From contig NZ_SJOH01000009.1 in assembly GCF_004331285.1 (NCBI RefSeq), positions 62,001-126,000 of the forward strand: a stretch of 64,000 nucleotides of DNA, read 5' to 3'. A model generated the notes under the pieces. That model did not search any database. It had not been told where the DNA came from and saw nothing but the letters and a program-made list of their open reading frames with translations. This document shows positions 41,911 to 51,778 of the stretch, piece after piece (positions within the stretch are counted from its first letter, which is position 1; each line of letters begins with the position of its first letter). This stretch comes from Acinetobacter sp. ANC 3781. GTDB taxonomy: Bacteria; Pseudomonadota; Gammaproteobacteria; Pseudomonadales; Moraxellaceae. The position numbers were made by a program, and so were the translations under genes.

Positions 41911-43437
41911 CTAGTGACGTACAATTGAAACAGATTTAATTCGATTATCATCCAGTTCTGTCACCTCGAAGTGTACCCCCTGATACTCCAACTGAGTACC
42001 TAAACTCACTTCTCCTTGAGTTTTATCTAGAATTAGACCAGCAAGACTGATATACCCTGCATCCTCTTCAACTAAATCCAGCATGCCCAACTCTAATTCG
42101 AGCTGATACACATCCAGCATGCCGGATGCTCTCCAAGTATGCTCATCAATTTTGACTAAATCGAGCTGTTCGTCCGCATCGGGAAATTCTCCGGCAATGG
42201 CTTCAAACACATCTAGCGGAGAAATCAAACCTTGTACATTACCAAATTCATCACTGACTAAAACCAGTGAGCCTTTAGAAGTACGTAAGGTATTAATCGC
42301 ATCGATTACTTTCATTTTTTCAAAAATATAGATCGGGCGATGGCGTTTGATTAAAGCTTTAAGTTGTTCTTCATCTTCTAGTACATCTAGAAGCTCTTTG
42401 GCACGAACCACACTCAAGACCTTATCCAAGCTGCCACGACAAACCGGAAATAAGCTATGCGGTACAGCAAGCACCTGTTCACGAATTTGTTCAGGCGAAT
42501 CATCAATATTTACCCAAGAAATTTGATTTCGTGGGGTCATGATTGAAGCAACAGACCTTTCTGCTAGGGTTAATACCCCGCCAATCATATAACGTTCTTC
42601 ATCGGCAAAAGCTTCTTGAGCTTCAAAGTGCTGAGCACTGTCAGTGACCGTTTCCATTTTTCCGCCCATCAATTTCAAGATGGAATCTGCAGTACGGTGG
42701 CGTAATGGAATCTTTGATTCGTGCTTTGTAGTATTACGCTGAGTAAACTGATTGAAAGCTTCAATCACAATCGCAACGCCAATACCTGAGTAGATATAGC
42801 CTTTTGGAATATGGAAACCGAAACCTTCGGCAATCAAACTAATACCAATTAATAGTAAGAAGCTTAGACAAAGAATAATTACGGTCGGATGACGATTTAC
42901 AAACTCAGTTAATGGTTTGGAAGCAAGTAACATTACAGCCATAGCCACAATCATCGCAACCATCATTACATAGATGTTGTCGACCATACCAATGGCGGTA
43001 ATAACTGAATCTAAAGAGAATACGGCATCTAACACTACAATTTGTGCTACAACTGCTGTAAAACTTGCATAAACAACATTGGTTGTAATTTTAACTTCAG
43101 GTTTCCCTTCCATTCTTTCGTGCAATTCGCTTACTGCTTTATACAGTAGGAACAAACCACCAAATAAAAGAATAAGATCTCGACCCGAGAAAGTCCAATC
43201 AAAAACGGTAATAAGCGGTTTGGTCAAAGTGACTAACCAAGAGATGGCAAACAATAAGCCCAAGCGCATGAATAAAGCGAGGGAAAGACCCAATACACGT
43301 GCTTTATCACGTTGTTCTGGAGGAAGTTTTTCTGCCAAAATGGCAATAAAGACAAGGTTATCAATACCTAAGACAATTTCTAATACAATCAGGGTAAGTA
43401 AACCTACCCAAATTCCCGGATCTAATAAAAACTCCAT
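41911..43437 (-). CDS. TerC-CBS-CorC membrane protein (YegH/YoaE-like)
   Basis: It has 508 residues. The TerC domain occupies residues 1-~230 with about seven helices and the acid-bearing motifs [11 protein letters not shown] and [18 protein letters not shown]. Two CBS repeats follow ([31 protein letters not shown]), then a CorC/HlyC transporter-associated domain to the C-terminus ([15 protein letters not shown]). TerC proteins act in metal homeostasis, notably manganese; the CBS/CorC part probably gates or senses. Function in this organism is inferred. It is transcribed leftward alone. Confidence 0.9.
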   Translation of the reverse strand: MEFLLDPGIWVGLLTLIVLEIVLGIDNLVFIAILAEKLPPEQRDKARVLGLSLALFMRLGLLFAISWLVTLTKPLITVFDWTFSGRDLILLFGGLFLLYKAVSELHERMEGKPEVKITTNVVYASFTAVVAQIVVLDAVFSLDSVITAIGMVDNIYVMMVAMIVAMAVMLLASKPLTEFVNRHPTVIILCLSFLLLIGISLIAEGFGFHIPKGYIYSGIGVAIVIEAFNQFTQRNTTKHESKIPLRHRTADSILKLMGGKMETVTDSAQHFEAQEAFADEERYMIGGVLTLAERSVASIMTPRNQISWVNIDDSPEQIREQVLAVPHSLFPVCRGSLDKVLSVVRAKELLDVLEDEEQLKALIKRHRPIYIFEKMKVIDAINTLRTSKGSLVLVSDEFGNVQGLISPLDVFEAIAGEFPDADEQLDLVKIDEHTWRASGMLDVYQLELELGMLDLVEEDAGYISLAGLILDKTQGEVSLGTQLEYQGVHFEVTELDDNRIKSVSIVRH

Positions 43438-43957
43438 TAGTTTATATCTCCGAGTCCATGACTTTGGTTAAAAATAAACGTAGATCTGCACGGCGACGGA
43501 TCCATAAATATGCCCTGTTCAACAATAGATAAATTAATTATGCACAATCTACAAAATTTGTAATTAAATTTTTATATTTTTAATCATAAAAATACCAGTC
43601 TGTATAAAACACACACTCACTTTTGTGACTTATTTCATCTATTCGTCTGATTTTTTGATTTAGATCTACTGCCAGACTCAAAATTTATAACCACTCAAAA
43701 TTTAAAAAATGCAAAACATGAAAATATAAGCTCTTGTTTTTATGAATTTTATTACAATATATTACTTAATATATATATTATTATGTTCAATTTATAATCT
43801 AAGCATCAGAAATTTTTTGTTAAAAAGATTCGTTTTCAAAGCTATTTTTTTCACTAAAATGACATACAGCCAAGATTTTTTTAGACTCAATAATTGATCG
43901 CTAAACTTAGATGCGCAAGCCTCTAATCCCATCAAAAAAATTACTGGATTATTTGCT

Positions 43958-44104
43958 ATGGTCAATGTGAAAGCACTAACCTTCAATGAAACGTCGAAAA
44001 CCATTGCTAATACTAATGATGAAGATGGAGATCGTCGTTTAAATTCATCATTTGATCCGCACCAAGTTAAGGTCGTGGGCATGTGTAGACTTTCATCAAG
44101 ATAA
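43958..44104 (+). other. 48-codon open frame, possible remnant
   Basis: ATG at 43958 to TAA at 44104, extending 20 more codons upstream to a stop near 43895. The stretches TIANTNDEDGDRRLNSSF and PHQVKVVG look protein-like. It lacks a convincing ribosome-binding site. Family not recognised; may be a fragment. Confidence 0.25.
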
Positions 44105-44288
44105 AGATGGTTACAACCTGGCCCTTCTAGACGATGATGCTTAATTTTGATTCATATAAGGAAATCTATAAATATAAGTTTCCATTGCATTAGGAAAAAC
44201 TTAATATATATTAATTAGCAATAAAAATAATTCAATATGTATTGCGAATCTAAATGGCTTTGGAATAAAATGTTCTTCAACAAAAAAT

Positions 44289-44303
44289 TACAATTACAAC
44301 AAT
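44289..44303 (+). promoter_or_regulatory. 15-base repeat upstream of marR copy 1
   Basis: TACAATTACAACAAT ends 20 bases before the ATG. The identical 15-mer ends 20 bases before copy 2. Candidate promoter or operator; binding is inferred. Confidence 0.5.
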
Positions 44304-44323
44304 GAATTAGGGGAGCTTTTACC

Positions 44324-44788
44324 ATGACAAAAAAATTCAGTAAATTTTTACCTTCTATGGAAAATTTTAGTTTAGATAATTTTCCATATTATTGGATTAC
44401 CCAAGTACATGCTCAATACGTCCAAAATGTCGATCACGTCTTAAAAAAATATGGTTTAGATAATTCTCGTCGACGAATTTTGCTGTCTCTAAAATTCAAA
44501 CCGCATGCAAGTGTATCTGATTTATCTGAAATGGTCGTGTCCAAGATGTCAACAACGACTAAAATTGTTTATCGTTTAAAAGATGAAGGATTAGTAGAAA
44601 CCTATTCTTGTGAAGATGATGCCCGAATTACTCGTGTGGTATTAACGGATAAAGGGCAACAAATGACCCAAAAAATTAACGATTTGACTAATGTGGTTTT
44701 GGAGCAGTCTTTTGAAGGCTTAACCCCATTACAAATTGAAAAAATGATGGAAAGCCTTAAGCATATTTTCAAAAATTTAGCGCATTAA
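44324..44788 (+). CDS. MarR-family regulator, tandem copy 1
   Basis: It has 154 residues. The winged HTH is ASVSDLSEMVVSKMSTTTKIVYRL with wing ETYSCEDDARITRVVLTDKG, preceded by a short conserved N-terminus (LDNFPYYWITQVHAQ). It is about 91% identical (140 of 154 by my count) to the gene at 44938. GGGGAG precedes the ATG. No obvious target gene adjoins. Confidence 0.92.
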   Translation: MTKKFSKFLPSMENFSLDNFPYYWITQVHAQYVQNVDHVLKKYGLDNSRRRILLSLKFKPHASVSDLSEMVVSKMSTTTKIVYRLKDEGLVETYSCEDDARITRVVLTDKGQQMTQKINDLTNVVLEQSFEGLTPLQIEKMMESLKHIFKNLAH

Positions 44789-44902
44789 TTTAATTTTAAT
44801 CTAAAAAACTTAAGGGGGAGTAACGCTCTTTACTTTAACTAAAACATCTTTTGACAGGCAGTTTTAGTCAAAAAATTTAAAAAATACCGTTACAATAATA
44901 AA

Positions 44903-44917
44903 ATACAATTACAACAA
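44903..44917 (+). promoter_or_regulatory. 15-base repeat upstream of marR copy 2
   Basis: This is the same TACAATTACAACAAT as at 44289, at the same 20-base distance from the ATG, inside an otherwise diverged leader. Confidence 0.5.
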
Positions 44918-44937
44918 TTAAAAAAAGGATAACCCTC

Positions 44938-45402
44938 ATGACAAAAAAATATAGTAAATTTTTACCGTGTGTGGAAGATTTTAGTTTAGATAATTTCCCA
45001 TATTATTGGGTTACTCAAGTACATGCTCAACATGTACAGAACATCGATCATGCCTTAAAAAAATATGGTTTAGATAATTCTCGTCGACGAATTTTGCTCT
45101 GTTTAAAATCAAAACCCCATGCCAGCGTATCTGATTTATCAGGAATGGTCGTATCCAAGATGTCAACAACGACTAAAATTGTTTATCGCTTAAAAGATGA
45201 AGGATTAGTAGAAACCTATTCTTGTGAAGATGATGCCCGCATTACTCGTGTGGTGTTAACGGACAAAGGGCAACAAATGACCCAAAAGATTAATGACCTT
45301 ACCCATGTGGTTTTGGAACAATCTTTTGATGGCTTAACCCCCTTACAAATTGAAAAAATGATGGAAAGCCTTAAGCATATTTTCAAAAATTTAGCACGTT
45401 AA
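44938..45402 (+). CDS. MarR-family regulator, tandem copy 2
   Basis: It has 154 residues. It differs from copy 1 at about 14 positions, mostly in residues 5-69 (for example S55C, F58S, E69G); the wing and C-terminal half are nearly identical. AAGGA precedes the ATG by about nine bases. It is separated from copy 1 by 149 bases, consistent with a tandem duplication that included the leader. It may be a functional paralogue or a recently fixed copy; whether either gene regulates the other is unknown. Confidence 0.92.
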   Translation: MTKKYSKFLPCVEDFSLDNFPYYWVTQVHAQHVQNIDHALKKYGLDNSRRRILLCLKSKPHASVSDLSGMVVSKMSTTTKIVYRLKDEGLVETYSCEDDARITRVVLTDKGQQMTQKINDLTHVVLEQSFDGLTPLQIEKMMESLKHIFKNLAR

Positions 45403-45409
45403 TTTAAAT

Positions 45410-46069
45410 TTAATCAAAAAAATTCAGTTGAGGAGTTATTTTCTCGATTTTTACTTTAGGTACATGTGAACATTCAAATTCACTTACAGGAAACCCTTCA
45501 ACAAATGATCGGATATCTGGAGACTTCCAACTCAGCCATTCATTTAAACGCTCGTGAGGAATAACAATCACTGAGCGTTTAATATTTCCAGGTTCATGAA
45601 ATTCTTTCATCATGGGATGGTCAATTGCGTCCATCGTAATCATGGTAGCTGAACGAATCACTTCGTCCCCGATCTTACAAATTTCGTAAAGTGCGGCAAT
45701 AAAAACAGCTTGACCATCTTTCCGACGCACTCCCCAACGCTGTGCTTTATAATCAAAATATTTGGACTCGTAAAACTCAGTCACTGGAATGACACCAAAT
45801 TTATATTTCGTCAATGCATTATTAAAAGTAGGTTTTTGAAACAAGGTCTCATTGCGGGCATTATAGGTTTTACTTGCAATCGTGTTATCTTCTGCCCATT
45901 TCGGTACCAGACCAAACATTACTTTACGCCACTCCGGACCCTGCGCTGATTTGAACAATAAAGGCAAGTCATAACCCGGATAAACCTCTTCCGAATATTC
46001 AAAAGGAATTTCTGGGAGATTTAAATCCTGTAATTGTTTAAGCGTTAGTGGTTTGAAGTTTGCGCACAT
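45410..46069 (-). CDS. yedK: SRAP-family abasic-site crosslinking protein (YedK/HMCES)
   Basis: It has 219 residues. The nucleophilic Cys2 (MCANFKPL) forms a stable crosslink with abasic sites in single-stranded DNA. Further conserved parts are ARNETLF (Asn/Arg), TEFYES (Glu) and KEFHEPGNIKRSVIVIP (His). It acts in DNA damage tolerance and is often SOS-linked; no LexA-type site was identified. It is convergent with marR copy 2 (seven bases apart). Confidence 0.93.
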   Translation of the reverse strand: MCANFKPLTLKQLQDLNLPEIPFEYSEEVYPGYDLPLLFKSAQGPEWRKVMFGLVPKWAEDNTIASKTYNARNETLFQKPTFNNALTKYKFGVIPVTEFYESKYFDYKAQRWGVRRKDGQAVFIAALYEICKIGDEVIRSATMITMDAIDHPMMKEFHEPGNIKRSVIVIPHERLNEWLSWKSPDIRSFVEGFPVSEFECSHVPKVKIEKITPQLNFFD

Positions 46070-46307
46070 AGCATAGGTATTAAATTAAAACTGGCTCCAT
46101 TATATCCTTAACTGTATCATTCTGACTGCATTAGCTTGCTAGAATTCGTTAGCCAATTTGTAGCCTAATTCTTCCGAAATCACCTGCATTAAGACGCCCT
46201 ACTCAAACTTCCTCTAAAGGATTTACCTGGTTGACCTGCCCTATAACCGAAAAAACCACTGTGTAAGATATATTTTGAAGCTAGATTTAATTATTCGCTA
46301 ATCAAAA

Positions 46308-46778
46308 TTAACTGTTTACTTTTTTGATGGCCACACAGATACGCCAGTAAATTAAAAATGAAGTGGCCATGTCCACTCCAGCACTTTTAATCGCATCAAT
46401 ATGTGCCAGTTGAGCTTCATTAAACCGAATTTTAAAAATATTAAAAATAAGTTCAAAACAAATCATCGCCACAATTGCAAAGACAGTGATTTTAATGGTA
46501 ATAGGTAAATAAAGCGCAATAAAACGATTTAAAAATGCGTGGCCGTTTTCACCGCCATTAGCCATAAATATGGCATTAATCCAAGTGATTAACAAACCTA
46601 TATTAATGATTAACGATGCTAAACTTATTTTTAGATCTTCAGTTTCAGCCTGACTTAAAGCGAAAAAGCTTAACAAAATTAAAATACTGCTGACCAAATA
46701 ATAATTCTTAAAGTCGGCGTAAGTGACACGATTTTGTTTTAAGTCTTCAATGAGTAGATCGGTACGCCAAAAATACAT
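46308..46778 (-). CDS. Small membrane protein, function unknown
   Basis: It has 156 residues with about four hydrophobic helices: YYLVSSILILLSFFALS, ISLASLIINIGLLITWINAIF, LPITIKITVFAIVAMICFELIF, and a C-terminal segment near MATSFLIYWRICVA. The start MYFWRTDLLIEDLKQNRVT is hydrophilic. I recognise no family. It is a single leftward gene ahead of the glcB terminator region. Confidence 0.7.
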   Translation of the reverse strand: MYFWRTDLLIEDLKQNRVTYADFKNYYLVSSILILLSFFALSQAETEDLKISLASLIINIGLLITWINAIFMANGGENGHAFLNRFIALYLPITIKITVFAIVAMICFELIFNIFKIRFNEAQLAHIDAIKSAGVDMATSFLIYWRICVAIKKVNS

Positions 46779-46813
46779 GATTTATACTCCATTATTATGT
46801 GTGGATCATATAC

Positions 46814-46840
46814 AAAAAAAGCCTCACAAGGAGGCTTTTT
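46814..46840 (-). terminator. glcB terminator
   Basis: AAAGCCTC-acaag-GAGGCTTT with a T-run on the minus strand, 16 bases past the glcB stop. Confidence 0.85.
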
Positions 46841-46855
46841 ATTCAGCTCACAGGA

Positions 46856-49021
46856 TTAGTCACCTGTATAACCTTTAAGTTTTAAACGAGCAGCATGTAA
46901 TAGCGGCTCTGTATAACCTGATGGCTGTTCCCCACCTTTAAAGATCAAGTCAGAAGCGGCTTGAAATGCAATATTGTTTTCAAAGTCATTCGACATTGGC
47001 GTGTAGAGCGGATCATTGGCATTTTGCTCATCCACAATTTTCGCCATACGCTGCATTACTTCTTCAACTTGCGCACGCGTTACGACACCGTGACGTAACC
47101 AGTTTGCAACGTGTTGCGAAGAAATACGTAAAGTTGCACGGTCTTCCATCAAACCAACGTTGTTGATATCGAGAACTTTAGAACAACCGACACCCAAATC
47201 AACCCAACGAACCACGTAACCTAAAATACCCTGACAGTTATTTTCAAGTTCTTTGGTTTTCTCTTCTTCAGACCAATTAGTGTCTTTCGCTAAAGGCGGA
47301 GTTAACAAATCATCTAAAGGTAATGCTTCAGTCGCCAATAAGTCTTGCTGACGGCTTGCTACATTAATTTGGTGATAATGAATCGCGTGAATGACCGCAC
47401 CTGCAGGTGATGGAACCCATGCACAGCTTGCACCTGCTTCTGGATGTTCAGTTTTGGTTTTGTACATGTCAAGCAGCATATCCGGTTTTGGCCACATGCC
47501 TTTACCAATTTGTGCTTTACCACGTAAGCCTGCTTTCAAGCCAACCATCACGTTGCGGTTCTCATAAGCCGGGAACCAGATTTGAGATTTCACTTCGCCT
47601 TTACGAACGAAAGGACCAGCTTCCATGAAAGTATGAATTTCATCACCGGTACGATCCATGAAGCCCGTGTTAATGAAGATGGTACGGTCTTTCGCTTGAG
47701 CGATACAGTTTTTTAAGTTTACAGAGGTACGACGCTCTTCATCCATGATACCGATTTTGAGTGTTTTAGCCGGTAAACCTAATGCTTGCTCAGCACGTTC
47801 AAACAGCTCAACCGCAAAAGCAACTTCTTCAGGACCATGCATTTTTGGTTTAACGATATACATCGAACCTTTACGCGAGTTCTTGATTTCGTTTTCACCT
47901 TTGATGTCTGCAAAAGACAACAATGGTGTAACCAACGCATCCATGATGCCTTCATAAATTTCCGCACCATCGACAAGAATGGCTGGATTGGTCATTAGAT
48001 GACCCACATTACGAAGTAACATGAGTGAACGACCGTGAATAGAGGTCACTCCACTAATCAGGTTTTTATGGGTGCGATCTTTATTCAACGAACGGGTAAC
48101 GGTTTTACCATTTTTTGCGATTGACTCTTCTAAAGTGCCACGCATTAGACCCAACCAGTTACGGTAGCCTTCTACTTTTTCTTCTGCATCCACTGCAGCA
48201 ATCGAATCTTCTAAATCTTGGATAGTGGTTACAGCTGCTTCAAGCACTAAGTCTTTAACGCCAGCGGCATCTGTTTGTCCAATCGGACTGGTTGCATCAA
48301 TTTCAACAATTACATGCAATCCATTATTTTTAAATACGATTTCATTCGGTGCAGCAGCTTCACCGTTATATCCCACGAATTGTGCTGGATGCGCTAAAGT
48401 GGTTGTAGAACCATCTTTTAAAGTCACAACAAGTGCATTATGTTCAACTGTGTATTTTGTTGCATCTGCATGCGAACCATTTGCCAGCGGGAAAGTTTCA
48501 TTTAAGAAATTTTTCGCGAATGCAATTACTTTTTCACCACGTACCGGGTTATAGCCCTTACCTTTTTCCGCGCCATCTTCTTCAGGGATCACGTCGAAAC
48601 CATAAAGTGCATCGTATAAAGAACCCCAACGCGCATTTGCCGCGTTCAAGCAATAACGTGCATTACGTACAGGTACTACAAGTTGTGGACCAGCCAAAAG
48701 CGCGATTTCTTCGTCGACATTTTCTGTGCTGATCTTGAAATCTTCTACTTCTGGTAATAAGTAGCCAATTTCTGTAAGGAAAGCTTTGTAAGCTTCTAAT
48801 TCAAATTTGTTGTTACGGTGCCATTCATCAATTTTAGCCTGAAGATCTTCACGCTTAGCTAAAAGCGCCTTATTCTTGGGACTAAGATCAACAACGACTT
48901 GCTCAAAGTTTTTCCAGTATGTTTCGCTGTCTAAACCAGAACCTGGTAATGCTTCATTTTCGATGAAATCGTAAAGTTCTTTAGCAATCGCTAACTTGCC
49001 TTTTTGAATACGTGCAGTCAT
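46856..49021 (-). CDS. glcB: Malate synthase G
   Basis: It has 721 residues, the usual length of isoform G. It condenses glyoxylate and acetyl-CoA to malate in the glyoxylate shunt. Signatures include [34 protein letters not shown] and [19 protein letters not shown], with the catalytic Asp region in [17 protein letters not shown] C-terminal domain. No aceA lies nearby. Transcribed leftward, single gene. Confidence 0.95.
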   Translation of the reverse strand: MTARIQKGKLAIAKELYDFIENEALPGSGLDSETYWKNFEQVVVDLSPKNKALLAKREDLQAKIDEWHRNNKFELEAYKAFLTEIGYLLPEVEDFKISTENVDEEIALLAGPQLVVPVRNARYCLNAANARWGSLYDALYGFDVIPEEDGAEKGKGYNPVRGEKVIAFAKNFLNETFPLANGSHADATKYTVEHNALVVTLKDGSTTTLAHPAQFVGYNGEAAAPNEIVFKNNGLHVIVEIDATSPIGQTDAAGVKDLVLEAAVTTIQDLEDSIAAVDAEEKVEGYRNWLGLMRGTLEESIAKNGKTVTRSLNKDRTHKNLISGVTSIHGRSLMLLRNVGHLMTNPAILVDGAEIYEGIMDALVTPLLSFADIKGENEIKNSRKGSMYIVKPKMHGPEEVAFAVELFERAEQALGLPAKTLKIGIMDEERRTSVNLKNCIAQAKDRTIFINTGFMDRTGDEIHTFMEAGPFVRKGEVKSQIWFPAYENRNVMVGLKAGLRGKAQIGKGMWPKPDMLLDMYKTKTEHPEAGASCAWVPSPAGAVIHAIHYHQINVASRQQDLLATEALPLDDLLTPPLAKDTNWSEEEKTKELENNCQGILGYVVRWVDLGVGCSKVLDINNVGLMEDRATLRISSQHVANWLRHGVVTRAQVEEVMQRMAKIVDEQNANDPLYTPMSNDFENNIAFQAASDLIFKGGEQPSGYTEPLLHAARLKLKGYTGD

Positions 49022-49360
49022 TGTCTTTCCTGATATTGCTACTTTTTATAACAAGAGATTCTAGTATACCGATTTAAATCTAGCTGAATAGTACTATCAC
49101 ATTGCTAAATAGTGATCATTTTTTATAAAATAAATATACATATTACTAAATAAAATATAGCTCACAAATGCAGTGTCATCATCAACTTGAATACCTTTTT
49201 ATAGTTTATAAAGTTTTTGAAATGTCGAAATTAGACTTAAGTGCAGATTTATGGATAAAAACAGTACTTAAACCCGACGTTGGTATAGTTATAGAGTAAA
49301 GTTTAAACAATGACTAGGGCTAAATGTCGACAAAATACACATTTTTTTAGTAATAAAAAA
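49022..49360. other. Gap between glcB and zapE
   Basis: AT-rich promoter region of glcB, about 340 bases. No ORF or repeat is supported. Confidence 0.35.
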
Positions 49361-49378
49361 GCGCCATTTCTGGCGCCT
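49355..49378 (-). terminator. zapE terminator
   Basis: GGCGCCA-gaa-ATGGCGC followed by TTTTTT on the minus strand, five bases past the zapE stop. Confidence 0.85.
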
Positions 49379-49382
49379 GCTT

Positions 49383-50531
49383 TTAATTTGTTGGTGATTC
49401 TATATTTTGTATAAGCTTATGCTCCGCATTCAGATACTCATCGGACTGCATTTCCAGCAAACGTGAACGCGTACGTTCAATTTCAAAGGCCAATTTTTCA
49501 CCTTGATAAATTTCAATAATTGAATCTTCAGAGGTTAATAACAGTTTTACGCCACGATCATAAAACTCATCGACCAGATAAATAAAACGACGTGCGCCTT
49601 CCGACAAGTAGTCTGTTAAATGCGGAACGTTACTCACCAGCACGGTGTTGTAGATATTGGCGATTTCAATAAAGTCTGCCGGACTGCGTGGTTTGAAACA
49701 CAATTCTGAAAATTCGCACCATAAAACGTCTTCAGTATGCCCAACTGTTTCCACAATACGATTATTAATAATAATCGGTTCTTGAGAAATTTTTTGAGTT
49801 TGAGTCAAAGCAGTAAAACGCTGGGCGATCCAGTTTTTATGATCATGCGTCAGTGGAGATTTAAACAATTGCGCCTGTTTAAGTACTCGTAAACGATAAT
49901 CTACCCCCGCATCGACATTTAAAATTGCACAGTTCTTTTTCACCATCTCAATGGTGGGGATGAAACGGTCACGGTGAATCCCATTTTTATACAGACCGTC
50001 TGGGGCAATGTTCGATGTTGCAACCAGGGTAATCCCGCGATCAAATAATTTTTGGAACAATTCACTTAGAATCATCGCATCTGTAACATTAGATACAAAG
50101 AATTCATCAAAACAAATCACCACGGCTTGTTGGTATATTTGATCAGCCACCAACTCAAGTGGATTACGCTGTCCTGATAATTTGTTTAATTCACGATGCA
50201 CATGCTGCATAAAATGATGGAAATGCATGCGCATTTTGCGACGAAAAGGAATCGAATCGAAAAACTGATCCATCAACCAGGTTTTTCCACGCCCTACACC
50301 ACCCCACATATAGACACCTTTAGGAGAAGTTTGACGACGGAAGCGACGGAAAGCTTTTTTTGATGCCTTAAAACGCTGCAGCAGTTCTTGCCAAACACGA
50401 TCTAACTCATGGACAGCTTGTGCCTGTGCATCATCCGGCATGAACTGACCAGAAGAGATCGCTTGCGCATAACGTTCTGCAGGTGACAAAGGAATAAAGG
50501 CGGTGCTGTGCTTAGAATTTAAGTCTGACAT
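49383..50531 (-). CDS. zapE: AFG1-like ATPase, cell-division protein ZapE
   Basis: It has 382 residues. Walker A is GGVGRGKT (77-84), Walker B VVICFDEFFV, sensor VATSNIAPDGLY. The family binds the Z-ring under stress in E. coli (ZapE) and is related to mitochondrial Afg1. Single leftward gene. Confidence 0.93.
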   Translation of the reverse strand: MSDLNSKHSTAFIPLSPAERYAQAISSGQFMPDDAQAQAVHELDRVWQELLQRFKASKKAFRRFRRQTSPKGVYMWGGVGRGKTWLMDQFFDSIPFRRKMRMHFHHFMQHVHRELNKLSGQRNPLELVADQIYQQAVVICFDEFFVSNVTDAMILSELFQKLFDRGITLVATSNIAPDGLYKNGIHRDRFIPTIEMVKKNCAILNVDAGVDYRLRVLKQAQLFKSPLTHDHKNWIAQRFTALTQTQKISQEPIIINNRIVETVGHTEDVLWCEFSELCFKPRSPADFIEIANIYNTVLVSNVPHLTDYLSEGARRFIYLVDEFYDRGVKLLLTSEDSIIEIYQGEKLAFEIERTRSRLLEMQSDEYLNAEHKLIQNIESPTN

Positions 50532-50615
50532 ATGATTGGATACTATTTTAGGCTATTCAAAGTATAGCGAAGTTTGGGATGGAATATATAACACTTTGGC
50601 ATTAATAAACTTAGG

Positions 50616-51623
50616 CTATTTAAAGTACTGGCGTGGACTATATCCAAACCATCTTTTAAAGGCATGATTAAAAGCCGCTGGCTCGGAATAGCCCAGTAAC
50701 TCTGCAATCATTTCAATAGAATATTCTTTATACTCTATCAGCCTTAGTGCTTTGTCTTTAATCAGTTGTTCACGTATTTGCTTATAGCTGCTTTGTAATT
50801 GTTGCAATTGATGGCGCAAAGTTCGCTCTGGAATTTGCAGCGCTTGCGCTGTTTCTGCCATGGTTGGCATTACACCTTGCTGTAACTCTAAATAATCTTG
50901 TACACGTTGCACCAATGAAGGTATTTGTTGATCCACTTTTAAGCGTTCTAACTCCGCTATACATTTACTTTCATAGATTTTAAAAGTCATTTTATCTGCG
51001 GATGGAAGCGAAACATTCAGTACGGCATTATCGAACCAGAATTCTGCACACTTCGAACCAAACCGTAACTCTAGACCGTAGTAATCATAATAGTTTTTTA
51101 AGGACTCTTGGTTTTCTGGTTGTAAAAATGGCAAATCAATATGAATTTGAGGAATGCTCAATCCCATCATTTTATAAAGATCTTGAATAAATTTATAGGT
51201 CCCTGAAATTTCACATTGCGCCCGCAGTAAACCCAGATCACTATTTAAATCATGCGGCTCATAACACAAAGCAACTTTATGCTCTGTATATTTCAAGCTT
51301 AAAGCTCCAGTTAAATGAGTTAAAGATTGATACAAAATACCTTGCTCTAAAGCTATACGTACATTATCACTGGTCACCAACAGCATCAGTAAAGGGCCAT
51401 AGCCAGCAAGTGCATAATGCTGCCCAATAAATAACCCTTTTTCGGGCGCAACATCTTGCCCGATGACTTTTAAGACGTCCCACTCCAAACTTGGATGAAT
51501 AATTGAACTTGGATCCAATGCGTCAGCACGCAGACCAATACTTTGAAGTTTTTGATCGACTGCAACCCCAGCTTTACGCATGCCTTGAATTAAATACATC
51601 AAGCCAAGAATTGATCGTTTCAT
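50616..51623 (-). CDS. AraC-family regulator (Arabinose-binding-like domain)
   Basis: It has 335 residues. An N-terminal ligand-binding domain of the OruR/ArgR-type AraC group (PF12625-like) precedes the double HTH: PTMAETAQALQIPERTLRHQL and YSIEMIAELLGYSEPAAFNHAFKRWFGYSPRQYF. It is divergent from the Baeyer-Villiger-type monooxygenase, 155 bases away, so it may control it. Confidence 0.9.
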   Translation of the reverse strand: MKRSILGLMYLIQGMRKAGVAVDQKLQSIGLRADALDPSSIIHPSLEWDVLKVIGQDVAPEKGLFIGQHYALAGYGPLLMLLVTSDNVRIALEQGILYQSLTHLTGALSLKYTEHKVALCYEPHDLNSDLGLLRAQCEISGTYKFIQDLYKMMGLSIPQIHIDLPFLQPENQESLKNYYDYYGLELRFGSKCAEFWFDNAVLNVSLPSADKMTFKIYESKCIAELERLKVDQQIPSLVQRVQDYLELQQGVMPTMAETAQALQIPERTLRHQLQQLQSSYKQIREQLIKDKALRLIEYKEYSIEMIAELLGYSEPAAFNHAFKRWFGYSPRQYFK

Positions 51624-51778
51624 AACATTGTCAAATTAAAAGAATATGACAGTTTTTACTATAAAATTTCACTTTTGCAAATTGCCGAATCTATCAATTT
51701 TTTTGTCATACCTATCATGTTGCGGATTTACCTATTCATTTAAGCTATATAAAAATAGACCTATAAGGCAAATAAAAA
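51624..51778. promoter_or_regulatory. Divergent region, AraC / monooxygenase
   Basis: 155 bases containing both promoter regions. No clear direct repeats were identified by eye. ATAAGGCA precedes the monooxygenase ATG. Confidence 0.35.

Larger units (their letters stand above)
43438..44323. other. AT-rich gap before the MarR pair
   Basis: 886 bases, very AT-rich at 43540-43800. A 48-codon frame at 43958-44104 reads plausibly but has no recognised homologue. Nothing else is supported except the MarR operator-like repeat at its right end. Confidence 0.4.

Noticed and set aside
43792..44082. Minus-strand 96-codon frame
   Set aside because: No ribosome-binding site, low-complexity AT-driven composition, and overlap with the more protein-like frame on the other strand.
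46084..46307. Possible degenerate coding segment on the minus strand
   Set aside because: Short open pieces are interrupted by several stops; no family recognised.
48225..48554. 109-codon frame antisense to glcB
   Set aside because: Wholly inside a well-supported gene.
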